Below, one piece after another: positions 39,772 through 52,098 of a DNA stretch of 59,659 nucleotides. The notes below the pieces were generated by a model. The model was given only the letters and a program-made list of their open reading frames with translations, was not told the origin of the DNA and made no database searches. The translations under genes were made by a program, and so were the position numbers. Position 1 is the stretch's first letter, and every line of letters starts with the position of its first letter. Source of the DNA: Tetrahymena elliotti 4EA (lineage: Eukaryota > Ciliophora > Oligohymenophorea > Hymenostomatida > Tetrahymenidae); contig JH720296.1 of assembly GCA_000231825.2 (NCBI GenBank), positions 2,158,656 to 2,218,314 on the forward strand, given 5' to 3'.

Positions 39772-42700
39772 ATGAGCGATAAAGGTGATAAAGATGATGA
39801 TAAAAAATAATAATAAAGTGAAATTAAGAATGGAGTTGAGAAACTCATTAAAATTGACAAAAAGCACGCAAATTTTGAAATCAATGACACTTTATTAAAG
39901 TACTTCAAAACTCTACTTTTTTTTAAAGACTTTTCTCATACATTTATAAATGGGATTGGGTGTATCGCACATAATTTATGTTATTTCTTTTATGATAAAG
40001 TACCAAAGTAAAAGTCCGCAACATCAATTCCAGCACATCGAGCTCCATTTTGGGCTAGAATCAACCTGAAAACACCTTGAGGTGTTTCTGGCGTCACATA
40101 AATAGATACTACTTTAGGAAATTAGATGCAAATGAATTGGAAAGATTGTCCTATCTTGATCAATTATTCTCCTTAAAATAAGATAGTATATTAGTTAGCT
40201 TTCACCTTTTCCTTTTATTTCCGCCATTCCCTTTTTTTATTTCTTCAAATGACATCCCACTGCAGGCCTTTCATTTTTTTCTATTTTCTTATATCTTTAC
40301 TAACAAAAAGCAAGAGAGGCTCTTTTATTGCCTAATAAAGAAGTTTTAATTAGTGTTCTTTTAATTAATATTATTATATTGATTATTTCTTCATTTTTGA
40401 TATCAATCTCCTAGCTCACTCACCTCGCTCCTCAAAACTGCATTCATTTCAATACAATTTTTATTCTTCAACTGATTTCACTTATTCATTAGAATTTTTT
40501 CTATTCATTTATCTATATAATTTGTTTGATTAAGGATTATTTAGAAAACTATCAATATTAATCATTCTCACTCACTGAATTGCACACTCAATCAATCACT
40601 AATTAATTACTTCTTAATTTTTATTTTCCAAATTTTTTACCAAAGTAATCCAAGAATTTCATTTAATCATCAAGGCTTAATTAAATTTGATATTTGTTCC
40701 CATCACAACAAAATTAATCAATAAATCAATGAGGGAATGAAGGAATCAATATCAACCATATCCTATACTTAACTAATTATTTTTATTTTCAAAAAAGCTT
40801 CACTTTAAAGACAGAAGTATGCCAATCATATGGTGTATACAGCTATTTAAGAAGTTATAGATAAGGAAAAGTTTATAAATGATTAATAGTAATAGTCACC
40901 AGAAGTATAGAAACTCATTTTCAAAATAGTAAAGGCAAGTTGTAATATTTAGGCTTTGATTTATGAATGCTACTATAAGGACAAAGCAAATTTAAAATTC
41001 TTAGATCAAATTATTAAGGAAAAAGAATAAATTACACCTAAAAAAAGCAATAAGAAGAAAAGCATTAATGATTTGCAAAACGAATTATAAAAGTTAAAAG
41101 CTGTTGAAGATAAACTCTTAAAACAGATTGAATTAAATTCTGAATAAGATACCAAGCATAGCAAGAAGAAAAATGGTCATTAAAAAAAAAATTAGACTTA
41201 TTCTGATGAAGATAGCAACAATAGTGATGAAATGGATGACGATGATCATAATAGCAATAATCATGATAATATTTCAACTGCTTCAAATGATGAAATTAGC
41301 TATTATGCTAAGCATAGCACTAGAACATTAGATTTCGAATAAGAAAGATTAAATAGACAATTAGATGAAATAAATTCTGTTAACAAATAGAATCTTAAAA
41401 AGTAAAAATTGGATTTTAAACCAAAATTTTTCAATTAAAAAATTTAATTTTCTGGTTTTTTTGAAAATTTGATTAAATTTCAAAAATTAACCAAAAACCT
41501 TCAACGAGATCTTATCAAAAATCATAGTTTTTTACCTAATTTTTATGAAAATTTTAGGAGAAATTGCATAACTCTTAAATTTTATGCAGTATTAAAATTA
41601 TCAAAGCATTCCTGATAAGATTTGATTATTTCTGATCATTTATTCTATCAATCAATTTATCAATTACTCATTCAAATTTTCTTAATTCAAAAAAAAAAAA
41701 TTTATTTCTTTAACTTTTTTTCAAAAGGATAAATTAAAAAGTGCAAGCTGAACTTAAAGAAGGAAAGTTAATCTATTTTGAAAATCAAAATGACAATAGC
41801 AGTCTAGTAGCTAATGACAAACACCTTCCATAAGGAAAGCAGTAGACAAAACAAAAAAAGAAAAGCAAAAAAAACAATGAATATTAATCTGATCACATAG
41901 ATGCGGGCATAGTTGATACTATACCTAGATTTGGAGGATTTTAAAAAGAACTTGGAAAAGACCCTCGTCCCAAAATGACAGAAAAAGAAATTAGCGATTT
42001 ACATTTAAATTATTTACAGCAGATGATTTTTATGTTAGAAGAAAAGCAAGTTGCTGACTCTATTTCTAAAATTACAAATTGCAAAAAAGAATCCAAAAAA
42101 GAATATCATTATGAAGTTATGTTTGAGGATGCTTTGAATTCTCAGCCTATCTACATAGATGAGAAGACCATGTTAAGATTCAATGAATACAGAGAACATT
42201 CAATGTTGAAATAATATAATTTACCTATTAAAACACTATTTTCTTCCACTTCCCACAATGTAATTAAATAAATATAAAATAGAAAAATATTAATTAAATT
42301 ATATATAAATAGTTTGTCCAACTCACGCAATTTGTCACTAACAGAAATAAACCTAATCCCTATAAAGATTAAGATATCCTAGATGCTCTTAAAAGAAGCT
42401 CTAACTAGCATCATGATTAAACTCATCACAAAATTATCAACTTGACAAGAAACTTCGACATCTGCCATCACTGCAGATAAATATTTGAATTAGGATACCT
42501 CATCAAGTGCAATTACAGAAGCTCAGTCATGGGAATGCCTCAATAGAGCCAATCAACAAATGACCAAATATTTATTTCATAAAGTATCTTATAACAAATG
42601 TTTATGGCTTTACTAAATAAATTGATTTTAAATAAAATTAGTTGTTGATTATGATAGCAATCAAAGAAGGCCATTCTTAAATAGGAAGAGAAACAATTAC

Positions 42701-44589
42701 AACTCTTACATTAAAAAAAGCAGTAAAATATTTTTGTTAATAATTTCTTTCATTAAATAAAATCTTTTCTTTATTAAAAAGATGGTGAATTAGTTTGTAA
42801 GAGAAAATTTTGCATTCATTGCTTAAAGTAAAATTATGATTTCAAGCATGACCAGAGCAAGACAGATTGGGTTTGTCCTTTCTGCCAAGTAAAATAGCAA
42901 CAATATTTTTAATTTTAATAATGCTTTATTTAAATAAAATAGAATTATTGTCATTGCATAAGATGCCTTAGAAATGACCAAATAAATAAGTTGAAAGGTA
43001 TTTATTTACTTTATGGAGGTGATATATAATATTTAGAATAAGAGTCTATGTTAAACAAGTACTTGCGTCCTTTATCTGAAGAAGATAGAAAGAGAAAAGT
43101 CAATATTTTTTAATGAAACTCAAATAAAACAAAATTATTTGTTAATTAGGAAAGAGATGACATTTACAACAGAGCAACAAATAGTAGCATGATAGTATTT
43201 TAGGTATAAAAGCAGACTTATGAAAAGGAGGTAGAAGAAGAAAAAACTCTTCAATCTAAGTTAGACGATCTTACCTACGTCAGATTAGATATGGAACGAG
43301 TAAGATTAGTTATATCTTAAGTTTGCAGAAGAGAAAAACTTAAGCACTTTTAAATTCAAGCAGACTAAGAAACATTTAAAAAAAAGGAGTAAAAAATATA
43401 AAACTAGTTAGAAAAAAATCCTACAAAAACCAAGAAGCAACAGGAAAAAGAGGGCAAGTCAGATAAAAGTAAAAAAGCTGAAAAAGGTAAAATTTTAATT
43501 TAAATAATTTCAAATTGAACTAAAATATTTTATTATTTAATAGCTAAAAATGGAGCAACAAAAAAGAAAGAAGATCTTGCCAAAAAATCTACAAAAGGAA
43601 AAAAAAGAAATGCAGAAGACTCAGAATAAGAAACAGAAGATAATTAAGAGGAATCTTAATCTGTTTAAAGCGATTCTCAAATTGAACAGAGCAATCAATC
43701 CTCTGATATTGAATAACAAAGTGAAGAAGTTAATAGTGAAGTAGAAAATAGTTCACAAGAAGATAATGATGAAGAAGAAGAGTAATCAAGTAAATCATAA
43801 ACAATTGAAGAAGAAGAAGTCAACCAGACAGACTCATCAGAAGTAGAGTAAGAAGAATCAGATGAGGAAGAATAGTAATTAAGTTAAGAAGAAGAAAGTG
43901 AAGAAGAACAAGAGGAAGAAGATAGTTAAGATTAAGATGCAGAATCTAGCAATAAAGATGAAGAAGAAGATGATGATGATGATGATGATGATGATGAAAA
44001 TGAAGAGGAAGAGGAAGAATAAACAGAAGATGCTGATGATGAAGAAAGCGAAAATGAAGAAGTAGAATCTATAATTTAATCTGATGAGAGCACTATAGAA
44101 GAAAACCAGAGAAATAAATAAAAGAATGGTAAACAAAAGCCTAATAATGGGAAAAAATCTTAATCAAAGGCTCAATAGAAGTCAAAAAGTAAAGCAAAAA
44201 GTGTAAAGAAGAATAATAATAGTTTTGTAAACAAACAAGATAAATAAAAAGCTAAGAAAAGCTATAAAAAGGTAAGAAATAATTATTTTAATAGAGATTA
44301 AAAATATTTTTTATTGAAATAGGATCCCAAGTCAAACAAATCTAAAAGAGGTTTAAGCTCTCTGTTTAGTAAAGAAATTAAAAATTTAATGAGAAACTAA
44401 GATCCTTCCATTCTAGAATTATCTTCAAAGAGAGAGAAGGTCTTAAGATCAAATATAAATTTAATAGATACAAATCATCACAACAACTTAGCAAACGGTT
44501 TTAGTAATAAAAATAAAAATATTAATAACCATACTAAATAAAATATTTCTAAGTTCGAAAAAACTCCTTAAAAGAAATAGAAAGTCTGA
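39772..44589 (+). CDS. Chromatin-associated protein with CDCA7-like zf-4CXXC_R1 zinc finger and acidic tail
   Basis: A twelve-exon model gives 1138 codons in one frame: 39772-39959, 40001-40185, 40798-41401, 41728-42259, 42313-42583, 42642-42722, 42782-42888, 42943-42997, 43037-43098, 43150-43486, 43544-44271 and 44323-44589. The N-terminal helical region (TLLKYFKTLLFFKDFSHTF; YYFRKLDANELERLSYLDQL; ALIYECYYKDKANLKFLDQI) could be a DDT/WHIM-like module (inference). Residues about 553-672 carry the signature ICHHCRQ...IKC...LVC..KFCIHCL..NY...DWVCPFC...CHCIRCLRND, matching the CDCA7/R1 zinc finger, which in CDCA7 binds hemimethylated CpG and recruits HELLS. About 55 extra residues sit between the second and third Cys groups. 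The C-terminal third is Glu/Asp/Ser-rich with nine Asp in a row near 43969-43995, then Lys-rich. A nuclear role is likely. Confidence 0.75.
40186..40797 (+). other. 612-nt intron in the CDCA7-like gene
   Basis: GTATATTAG donor and TTTTCAAAAAAG acceptor in phase 1. The interior is A/T-rich with no coding pattern. Joining the flanking exons gives YLDQLFSLKQD then TSLQRQKYANH in one frame. Confidence 0.65.
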
Positions 44590-45642
44590 GAAATAATATG
44601 AAACATCAAAATATATTTTATGAAGAAAATAAGTGTCTAACTAAAAAACTAAAAAAGCTAATAAAAAAAGCAACCAACCAATTAATCAATAAAATTTATT
44701 AAATAGATCTTTATCAAATTCACTAAATATTAATATGATAAAGTTCTCTTAATAATAAATAGAATGGTAATTAATTAATATTTCCTGAATAACCAACCAA
44801 CCTATCAACACAATTAGTTATTCCAAAATAATTAAATTACTTAGCCCTAAATATAAAATCCATTCCTTAATTAATTAATTATTTTAACTATATACAGAAA
44901 GCATATTATGCTGTTTAAATGAATAAATATCTACGAAAAAAATTAATTAAAACAAAGATAAATAGAGTGTTCATATTTATTTTAACAATGTTGTAGTTTA
45001 ATAATTTTAGAGTTCACTTTCAATTATTTTGCTTTGTTTTGTTTTCAGCCAATTTTGTATTTGATTTGGCTTTTTCTTTTTCATGTTTTAAAATTTTGAT
45101 CAGGTAAAATTATTTTTTGATATCATTTTTAAAAAGTAACGTAAATTGATTGTAAGTTCTTTTAATTATTTTTTATAATTAAATTATTTTCTCAATAAAA
45201 AAATAAGTAATAAAAATCCTCTTAGTTTTTAAGCTTGTTTTTCCCTTTTATTTTTGAAAAAATTAGTGAATTCTCTTTAATATGAAAAACTTAATGGATC
45301 AAAAAAAAAAATAAATAGGTAAATATAAACCTTAGCCTTTTTTAAAATTAAAGGTTTTATTTAATTTCGTTTTAAATAGGTGAACTAAACTATTGAATTG
45401 AAAAATTAAAAGAAAGTATATATCAAATAAACAACATAAATACAGACTTCAAAATTATTGAGGTTACTTAGATTTCTAAGATTTTTTCAATTTTATTTGA
45501 CAATTTAGTTTAATTAAAATTGTAAATAAGTTAAGTTTGTATCAATATTTTAATATTTGAATGAATGATTTGAGTTACTTTTTAAAAGTATTTCTTAATG
45601 ATATTTTTATTAGAAATTATTATAGTTTATCTATCTACCCAT
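44590..45642. other. AT-rich convergent spacer
   Basis: About 1 kb between two convergent genes. It holds their 3' untranslated regions and A/T-rich filler. No gene is seen. Confidence 0.5.
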
Positions 45643-48018
45643 TCAGTCTAAAATACTTTCAAATTTCATCATTTTTCTTTTTTGGTCTTTTGTTTGATTT
45701 TAAAGATTGGTAATTTAAGCCTTTTTAATCTAACCTGTGCGTTGACAATCATTGTTTAAAAACCAATTTTTAAAGTGCTAAGCATAATTGATTTACATCC
45801 AATTCTTTTGCATATCTTCAAGTACTCTTTCATATAAGTAGCTAGCATATTTATTAATGAACTAAATTTGTTAAGATTCAACTCTAAGTAAGTCTTACAA
45901 AGCTTATCTGTTGTCTTTGTTTTAAATCTTTTCTTCTATTATTTTTTTAATTTACTTTTCAGAAATGACTCTTTCAACCCACATCTTTTTATAAGCATTT
46001 TTCATTCCTTTCCATTAATCTCTTATATTATGCTCATCTTACTAAGTCAATTTTTCATCTTTTTCATTATTCTTTGAAGCATCCACTTTCTGTGAAGAGC
46101 CTTTCTTTTGATTTTTTTGAGGAACAGGTTTTTCTTAACATAGTATTTTATCATATCCAAATTTCAAATATTCTTCAGTAAATTACTAAAAGGCAGCTTT
46201 AATCAACTTTTCTTTACTCAAAATATAACGCTTAGCTCTACTTATATATCTTTCTATGATAGAATTGCCAAAAACTTAAACTTCTCTTTCTGTGATAAAG
46301 TTAGATGCTTGTTTTAATATACCATTTTCTCTAGATCTTAAAATTTGCTCTACAACTAAACCAATAATCTTGCATAAACAATAACTCAAAAATGGAACAA
46401 AAACATTTAAGCATTCAGAAAACTAGTTATTATATTTATTAATATTCAAAAAATCTACAAAAAGCTTTCTGTTTCCATTAGAAGTAAATGTGGTTGATCT
46501 AACATTCATAAAATAATTCCATTCTTCATTACTCATTTCATCAGTTCTTTCTTTATTAAATCGTATTCTATCCTCTTCGTTTATTTATAATTTATCTCCA
46601 AATAGGCTTGATGAATAATCACTATTGACAACCTTTTAACTACCATTACCATTTGTAGCATGGCTTTCTTCTGTTTGACTTACATTTTAAGACTTATTTT
46701 CAGATAAGATGACAGTTTCTTCTTTTTTTTAATCTTCATCTAGACTAGCAATTTTTTCAATTTAATCAAGAGTATCTTGAATATCTTCTTAGTTCTCTTC
46801 TGTTCCTTCCTATCCTTCATCATCATCATCATCATCTTCTTCATCTTCATCATCCTCTTCTTAATTATCATCAAATAGAAGTATGTCTTTTTTAGATGTG
46901 ACTTAGTTTTTCTTGGTGTTTTTATTGGCTGAATTTTCTTCTAATTTACGAGTGACTTAATTGTTATTTTCTTCTTCATCTTCTCTATCAAAATGTTCTT
47001 TCATGTCTCTTAATTGATGATCTTCAGCTTCATCCTCTTCATATTCCATTTAGTTATTTTCATCTCCACTACTCTCCCCACTACTTTCAGAATCATTCTA
47101 TTCATTTCCCTTTTTATTATTTTTGTAAAAACCTCCCTCTTCTTTTATTCCTTAGTAAGTCTCTCTAAATCGTTAATAAATTTTAAATTATTCAGCAAAA
47201 ATAGTCTAGAAATACTAATTAAAACACCGCTTTATAGTTTTGGTTGCTTTTGGAAATACAAATTTATCTTTAGAAGATAGACTTTCATCATCCAAATCAT
47301 ACAAATTTTATGAATTCTGTTTGCTGTATTTAACTAATTTTTGCATCAATTTCTTTTCAAATATTGCCTTCAGAATTTCTTCAATTTATGAATGCATCAT
47401 TTGTACTGCTGATTCATCATTCTTAAGTAAATCACCATAACTATACATAATCTTAGATACTACACTATAAAAAGGGAAAAAAGGATTTGATCTTTCATGA
47501 AACTTAGCCATTTCTTCAAATTTATATTAAGAAGGGTCCATCCGAAATTTTTTATCTTTCTTCCCATTTTTTATATTCAATTAATCTTCGTGTTCTCTTA
47601 AAAGCTAATTCAGTATACTAGGATTATTATCAACTTAACTTTAATTTTGTTATTTTTCATCACTCCAAACAGGTGCAGAAGGATTAAAAAATTATGTTTT
47701 CTCTTTTAATTCGTTTTATTAAGAGCTTGAAGAATGTTTTCCATTCCCTTTATTCTACTCTTTTAACATTTTTTCCTCTTTTTTAGATATTTTTTATTTA
47801 GATAAGTGATTCATCAATTTTTCAGCCTTGTCCTTAGACAATTATGCTACTATTTTCATTAAAACATCACTGCTTAAAGAAATGAAAAACTTGAAACTCT
47901 CATCTGAAACTTGCTTTTCACTAAGAATTTTATTTGCCTTAGATAAAAGCTTCATAGATTCCTCATCTTCATAATCATCATCTTCTTATATTATTCTATC
48001 ATCCTATGTACCGTTCAT
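45643..48018 (-). CDS. Acidic 791-residue protein of unknown function, single exon
   Basis: The minus-strand frame from the ATG at 48016-48018 to the TGA at 45643-45645 is open over 792 codons with no intron; I checked every line for in-frame TGA. The N-terminal helix-rich part (ISLSSDVLMKIVAQLSKD) is followed by Ser/Gln/Asn sequence and a folded-looking block around MAKFHERSNPFFPFYSVVSK. A very acidic centre with an Asp run lies at about 46800-46860. A conserved-looking helical domain comes next (MSNEEWNYFMNVRSTTFTS; FVPFLSYCLCKIIGLVVEQI), then a Lys-rich, coiled C-terminus (MKNAYKKMWVERVISEKQIK). I do not recognise the family. Acidic and Lys-rich blocks suggest a nuclear or nucleolar protein, which is only inference. 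The lack of introns is unusual among its neighbours. Confidence 0.85.
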
Positions 48019-49070
48019 TATTATTTTATTAACAGTTTAACTTTTTTTTTTTTAATTTGTAAACAATATAAAAATCTTAAATTAAAAATTAATAGAAATA
48101 AGATTATTACAAATGTGAAATATGAAATATTTTTTTATAATTTAAGTTAACCAAATGCTATTTATTCTCCCAACTAGAATTATTAAAAAGAAATAAAAAT
48201 AAAATAATATTTTCTCTGAAATTCTAAATAATTTTAAACAGTTTATAAGAAACTCAAATCAAAATCAAAATGAAAAAAAACCATTGATCGAAAAATATTC
48301 AAACACATCTGACATTTATGATATCTTTTTTTGTTTAATGCATACTCATATTATTCATTATTTTAGAAAATAGTATTATTATTTAATTTCAAAAAAACTT
48401 TATTTAAAAAGGAAATGCGTTTTCAATTTACTTACTTTAAATTCCTAAATTCTAAAAATTTTATTTTAAATAAAAAGTTTTAAATAATTCATGAACAAAG
48501 TTTAAACCTATTAGTTTATCATGGATAATCAGTAATATTGTTGTATTAAATTTATTAATAGAATGTTGAAATTGGGTAATTTCAACATCTAATTATATAA
48601 TCTTTTGATATTAGCATTACAAATACTTTTAAAAAATTATTAAATGTCTTTTAAAAAAGTTGGTTTATAAATTATTTAAATTAAAATAGTTCCAATAAAT
48701 TTTTAAAAAAGTAATTGTTAATTACTCTTTTAAGTTTTCCTTTACCATTAGCAAACAATTTCGTTCAGGTTCATTTTAGTAAATAATCATATTTTTTCTG
48801 ATCTCACTAATTCTTGATATTAAATTTATTTCTGACAAAAAAAGTTTAGATGATTTAAAATTATGAAAAAACAAAATTAAAATCCATCGAAAAAGAAAAT
48901 AGCCTCATTTATTTTTGCTCATAGTTTTAGATAATTATTTTTACATAAAAGATAAATTTTTAAATAAATTCTAAAGAATTCCAAGCTCTATTTTTGCAGA
49001 CATAAAAAGAAAACAAAGGCAAAAGAAAAATGAAATAAAATTTTATAAAATGAGTTATTATAAAAAGTGA
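48019..49070. other. AT-rich spacer
   Basis: About 1 kb between two minus-strand genes, presumably the promoter of the 791-residue protein and the 3' end of the glucosidase. No coding pattern is seen. Confidence 0.5.
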
Positions 49071-52000
49071 TCAGAAAAGATTTAAGCTATTAGATTTGTT
49101 AGGGTTAATTGATAATCCTTTTATTTTTAATGTATTTCCAGAAACACTCATATTTTCTGTTAAGGTAACATTATGAAGATTATTTAACCCACATAAAACA
49201 ACCTAAGTAACTTCAGTCATCCAGTAAGCATCTTAGAATTTCGATTCTACCTCAATACGCAATTATTTGTCTTTGTAACTAAAATTGCTTACACAATATT
49301 CTCCAGTCTAAAAAAAATTGATTAAAATATAATTTCATTTGAAATTAATAATTTAATTACTCTAGAGTATTTGAATGTTTATCCATCATCCATGTAAAAG
49401 CTACCTTGAGCTTCTTGTTATTCGTTTAAGCAAATAATTAATTAAAGAGGGCATTTTTCTCTAATGTCTTCACTTGATCTATAAGTTGTCCTGTTGAAAT
49501 AAAATTTATGAAAGTTAAAATTATTAGAATTCCTAACAAAATAAAACTAAAATTTTACTCATTTGAAAGAATTTGATAGAGCAAAACTATAGCACCTCCT
49601 CTAAAGTAAACAGGGATTGTATCAAGTGGAATATTTTCAATTTCTTTAGAAGTGTCAGTGATATTGTAGTTGTTATTGTAATCATACCATCTACCTTCAA
49701 GTCCCTTTAAATGAACTGAGGTTTGTTCCTTGCTTACAATAGGAGCAACTAGAATGTCTTTTCCAATCATATAAACTTACTCTTCTTTGAATAAATCAAC
49801 ACGATTGGGGTAATTCTACCAAAGGGCTCTCATAACTGGAAGTCCTGTTCTTTAGTGACGATAAAATTCACTATACCAAACTGTTATGAATTCATATCTA
49901 GTTCTGATTGCTTTTCTTATGTTTTAGCAAGTTTCTTCACTATACAACCAAGGTTCTCTTCTATCAGAGGAAGTAGAGCTGTGGCCTCTAAAGAAAGGTT
50001 AAAAGGCTCCAACCTAATACCATCTTGTGTGCAAATCTTCTGGAGGATTACCTTCAAAACTTTTCAAAAATGATAAAATCTGATTTGATAAAATTCTTAT
50101 TTATTAATATAATAAAAATATTACCCTCCAACATCTGCACCACAATATGGGAAACCCACTGTACTGAAAGTTAATAACATAGGAGTATGAATAGTCAAGT
50201 ACTCCCACTTAGCTTCACTATCAGCTGTCCAAATTGCAGCATATTTTTATGAACCAACCCACCAAGAACGAGTGAGCACTAAAGGTCTTTTTTGATCATT
50301 TTCCTTTTCTCTTTGAGCTAAACCTTAATAACTAGCCTATTTATTTATGATACATTTAATTATTTTAATTTAAAATGTAATTTTTACCATAGCTTAAGTA
50401 AGGCCATATAAATTGTGTCCAAATGTGTGAGGAACTTAATATTTTTTAGATTTGTTCTTGACAGTATGAATATTGTCTTTAATCATAGTCTCTTCAATAC
50501 CTAAGAAGATAGCTGGTTCATTCATATCATTCCATGTATAAAAGCTTGATGTTGAATGCTAGTACTTAGAATAAGAATATAAGCTTGCCCAATATTTTCT
50601 TACATCTTCATTTAAATAATCCAACCAATTACAATCTCCAGGCCAACACTTACCTACAAAATCTGTTTAATCTGGATTCTTTATGAAGAAGTCTTGCTAC
50701 TCCTTGCTTTCTGTATGAACATAATACCCTTCATCAATTAAGATATGAGGATCTACAATTGTAACAATCTTCCTACCTTTACCTTCCAACTTTCTTACCA
50801 TTAAATCTACATCAGGATAAAGCTCTTTGTCAAAAGAGAAGTACCTCTTTTTGTAGCAATGATCTATATCCAGATAAATTACATCATAGGGTATTCCTAA
50901 TTTATTTTTAGAATTTTTTAAACTAACTTAAAAATTTTAATTATTTTATTCTTCTTACCAAGCCTGTCAAAGTTTGTGTCTACATAATCTACATCTTTTT
51001 GATCCTTAAATGAGTATCTACAATGTTAATATCCAAGAGCAAACAATTATGGGAACATAGAATAACCAATTGTATCAGCAAGTTTCTTGTAAAATTTTTC
51101 TATGTTTTAATCAGCAAAAACAACTAACTCGAATTCACCATTTTCACTTAACCAATTGACATTACTTGAATTTTCTAACTTCTAAATATCAACATATGTT
51201 TCCGTACAGTTTCTCCAGAAATACCCTGCTGTGATATTTTCATTATGACTAATTAAGATAGGAGCAGTTCCATATAAACTTCCCTTAGAATGAATTGGCC
51301 ACAAATATCTAATCATTTATTTAAAATAAATAAAAATTATTCAGTAATTTTTTTTGCTGAAAAAAACCTGTCAAGATTATAAAGACGATAGGGCTTGTCA
51401 TTACTAGTGTCAACTAAATTAAAATGATCTGGATGTTCTGGAATACCATAAAGGTGAGAAGAGAATAAATGAGTGTGAGAAGACACAACGCCATCACAGA
51501 AAAGTGAATTTACTTCAAGGAAAGTTTAACTGTTCTAAGAAAATGATAATTAGAAAGGAGATTTATTGATTTTTAGACTTAAGTTAGCATTTGAAATATG
51601 AAGATTGTAATGACTTTCATTATCAACTAATTCAATGTTTTCAAGGTCTTCATTCAATAAGCTTAAAGGACCTACAACATCATCCAACTAAAAATCCCAA
51701 GTGTTACTTTTGTTTTTGGCTTTGAAATACAAAATTCCATTCTCAAAAATGGTTAGATAAATTTGAAGCTAGTTAGAAAGACTTTCATCTTACTCAAGAG
51801 TGATAATTACTTATTATCTACCTTTATCAAATTCTACTTATTAGACACTTTGCTTTCTTTATTCCTTACCTTAACGAAGACCTTAGAGAGGTTCTACAGC
51901 CCATTCCTTTTTGATAATTTAAAGAATATAATATTTCTAAAGCAACAATAAATTTACCAAAACTTTATATTAGTCAACCTTATCTTTAGGAGCTTATTCT

Positions 52001-52098
52001 CCAATCACTTCAGGCTAATCCTATACAATTTCTAAATTATAATTAAGTCATAAATAAGACTAAAAAATTGTTTTACTTTCTTATTCTTCAGTGCTCAT
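49071..52098 (-). CDS. Glycoside hydrolase family 31 neutral alpha-glucosidase (GANC/GANAB-like)
   Basis: Hydrolyses terminal alpha-linked glucose. It starts at the ATG at 52096-52098; a small intron follows within ten codons, and several more occur. Visible order: acidic N-terminal leader, beta-sandwich domain ([25 protein letters not shown]), and the (beta/alpha)8 barrel with VTVLWNDMNEP-type nucleophile motif (seen as [14 protein letters not shown], about 50500-50545). The acid/base segment is [19 protein letters not shown] (about 50205-50260), then [31 protein letters not shown] and [11 protein letters not shown]. The layout matches neutral alpha-glucosidases such as glucosidase II alpha and GANC. 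No signal peptide is evident in MSTEEQESKIVQDQPEVIG, favouring a cytosolic GANC-like enzyme in glycogen breakdown (inference). The acid/base motif reads TADSE where T-G-D-N is usual, with the Asp kept. Confidence 0.88.

Noticed and set aside
40070..40087. Perfect palindrome AAACACCTTGAGGTGTTT
   Set aside because: It lies inside exon 2 coding sequence of the CDCA7-like gene and is short enough to be chance; no histone-type 3' end context.
43879..44136. Minus-strand Phe/Ile-rich ORF
   Set aside because: Antisense shadow of the acidic GAA/GAT tail of the CDCA7-like gene.
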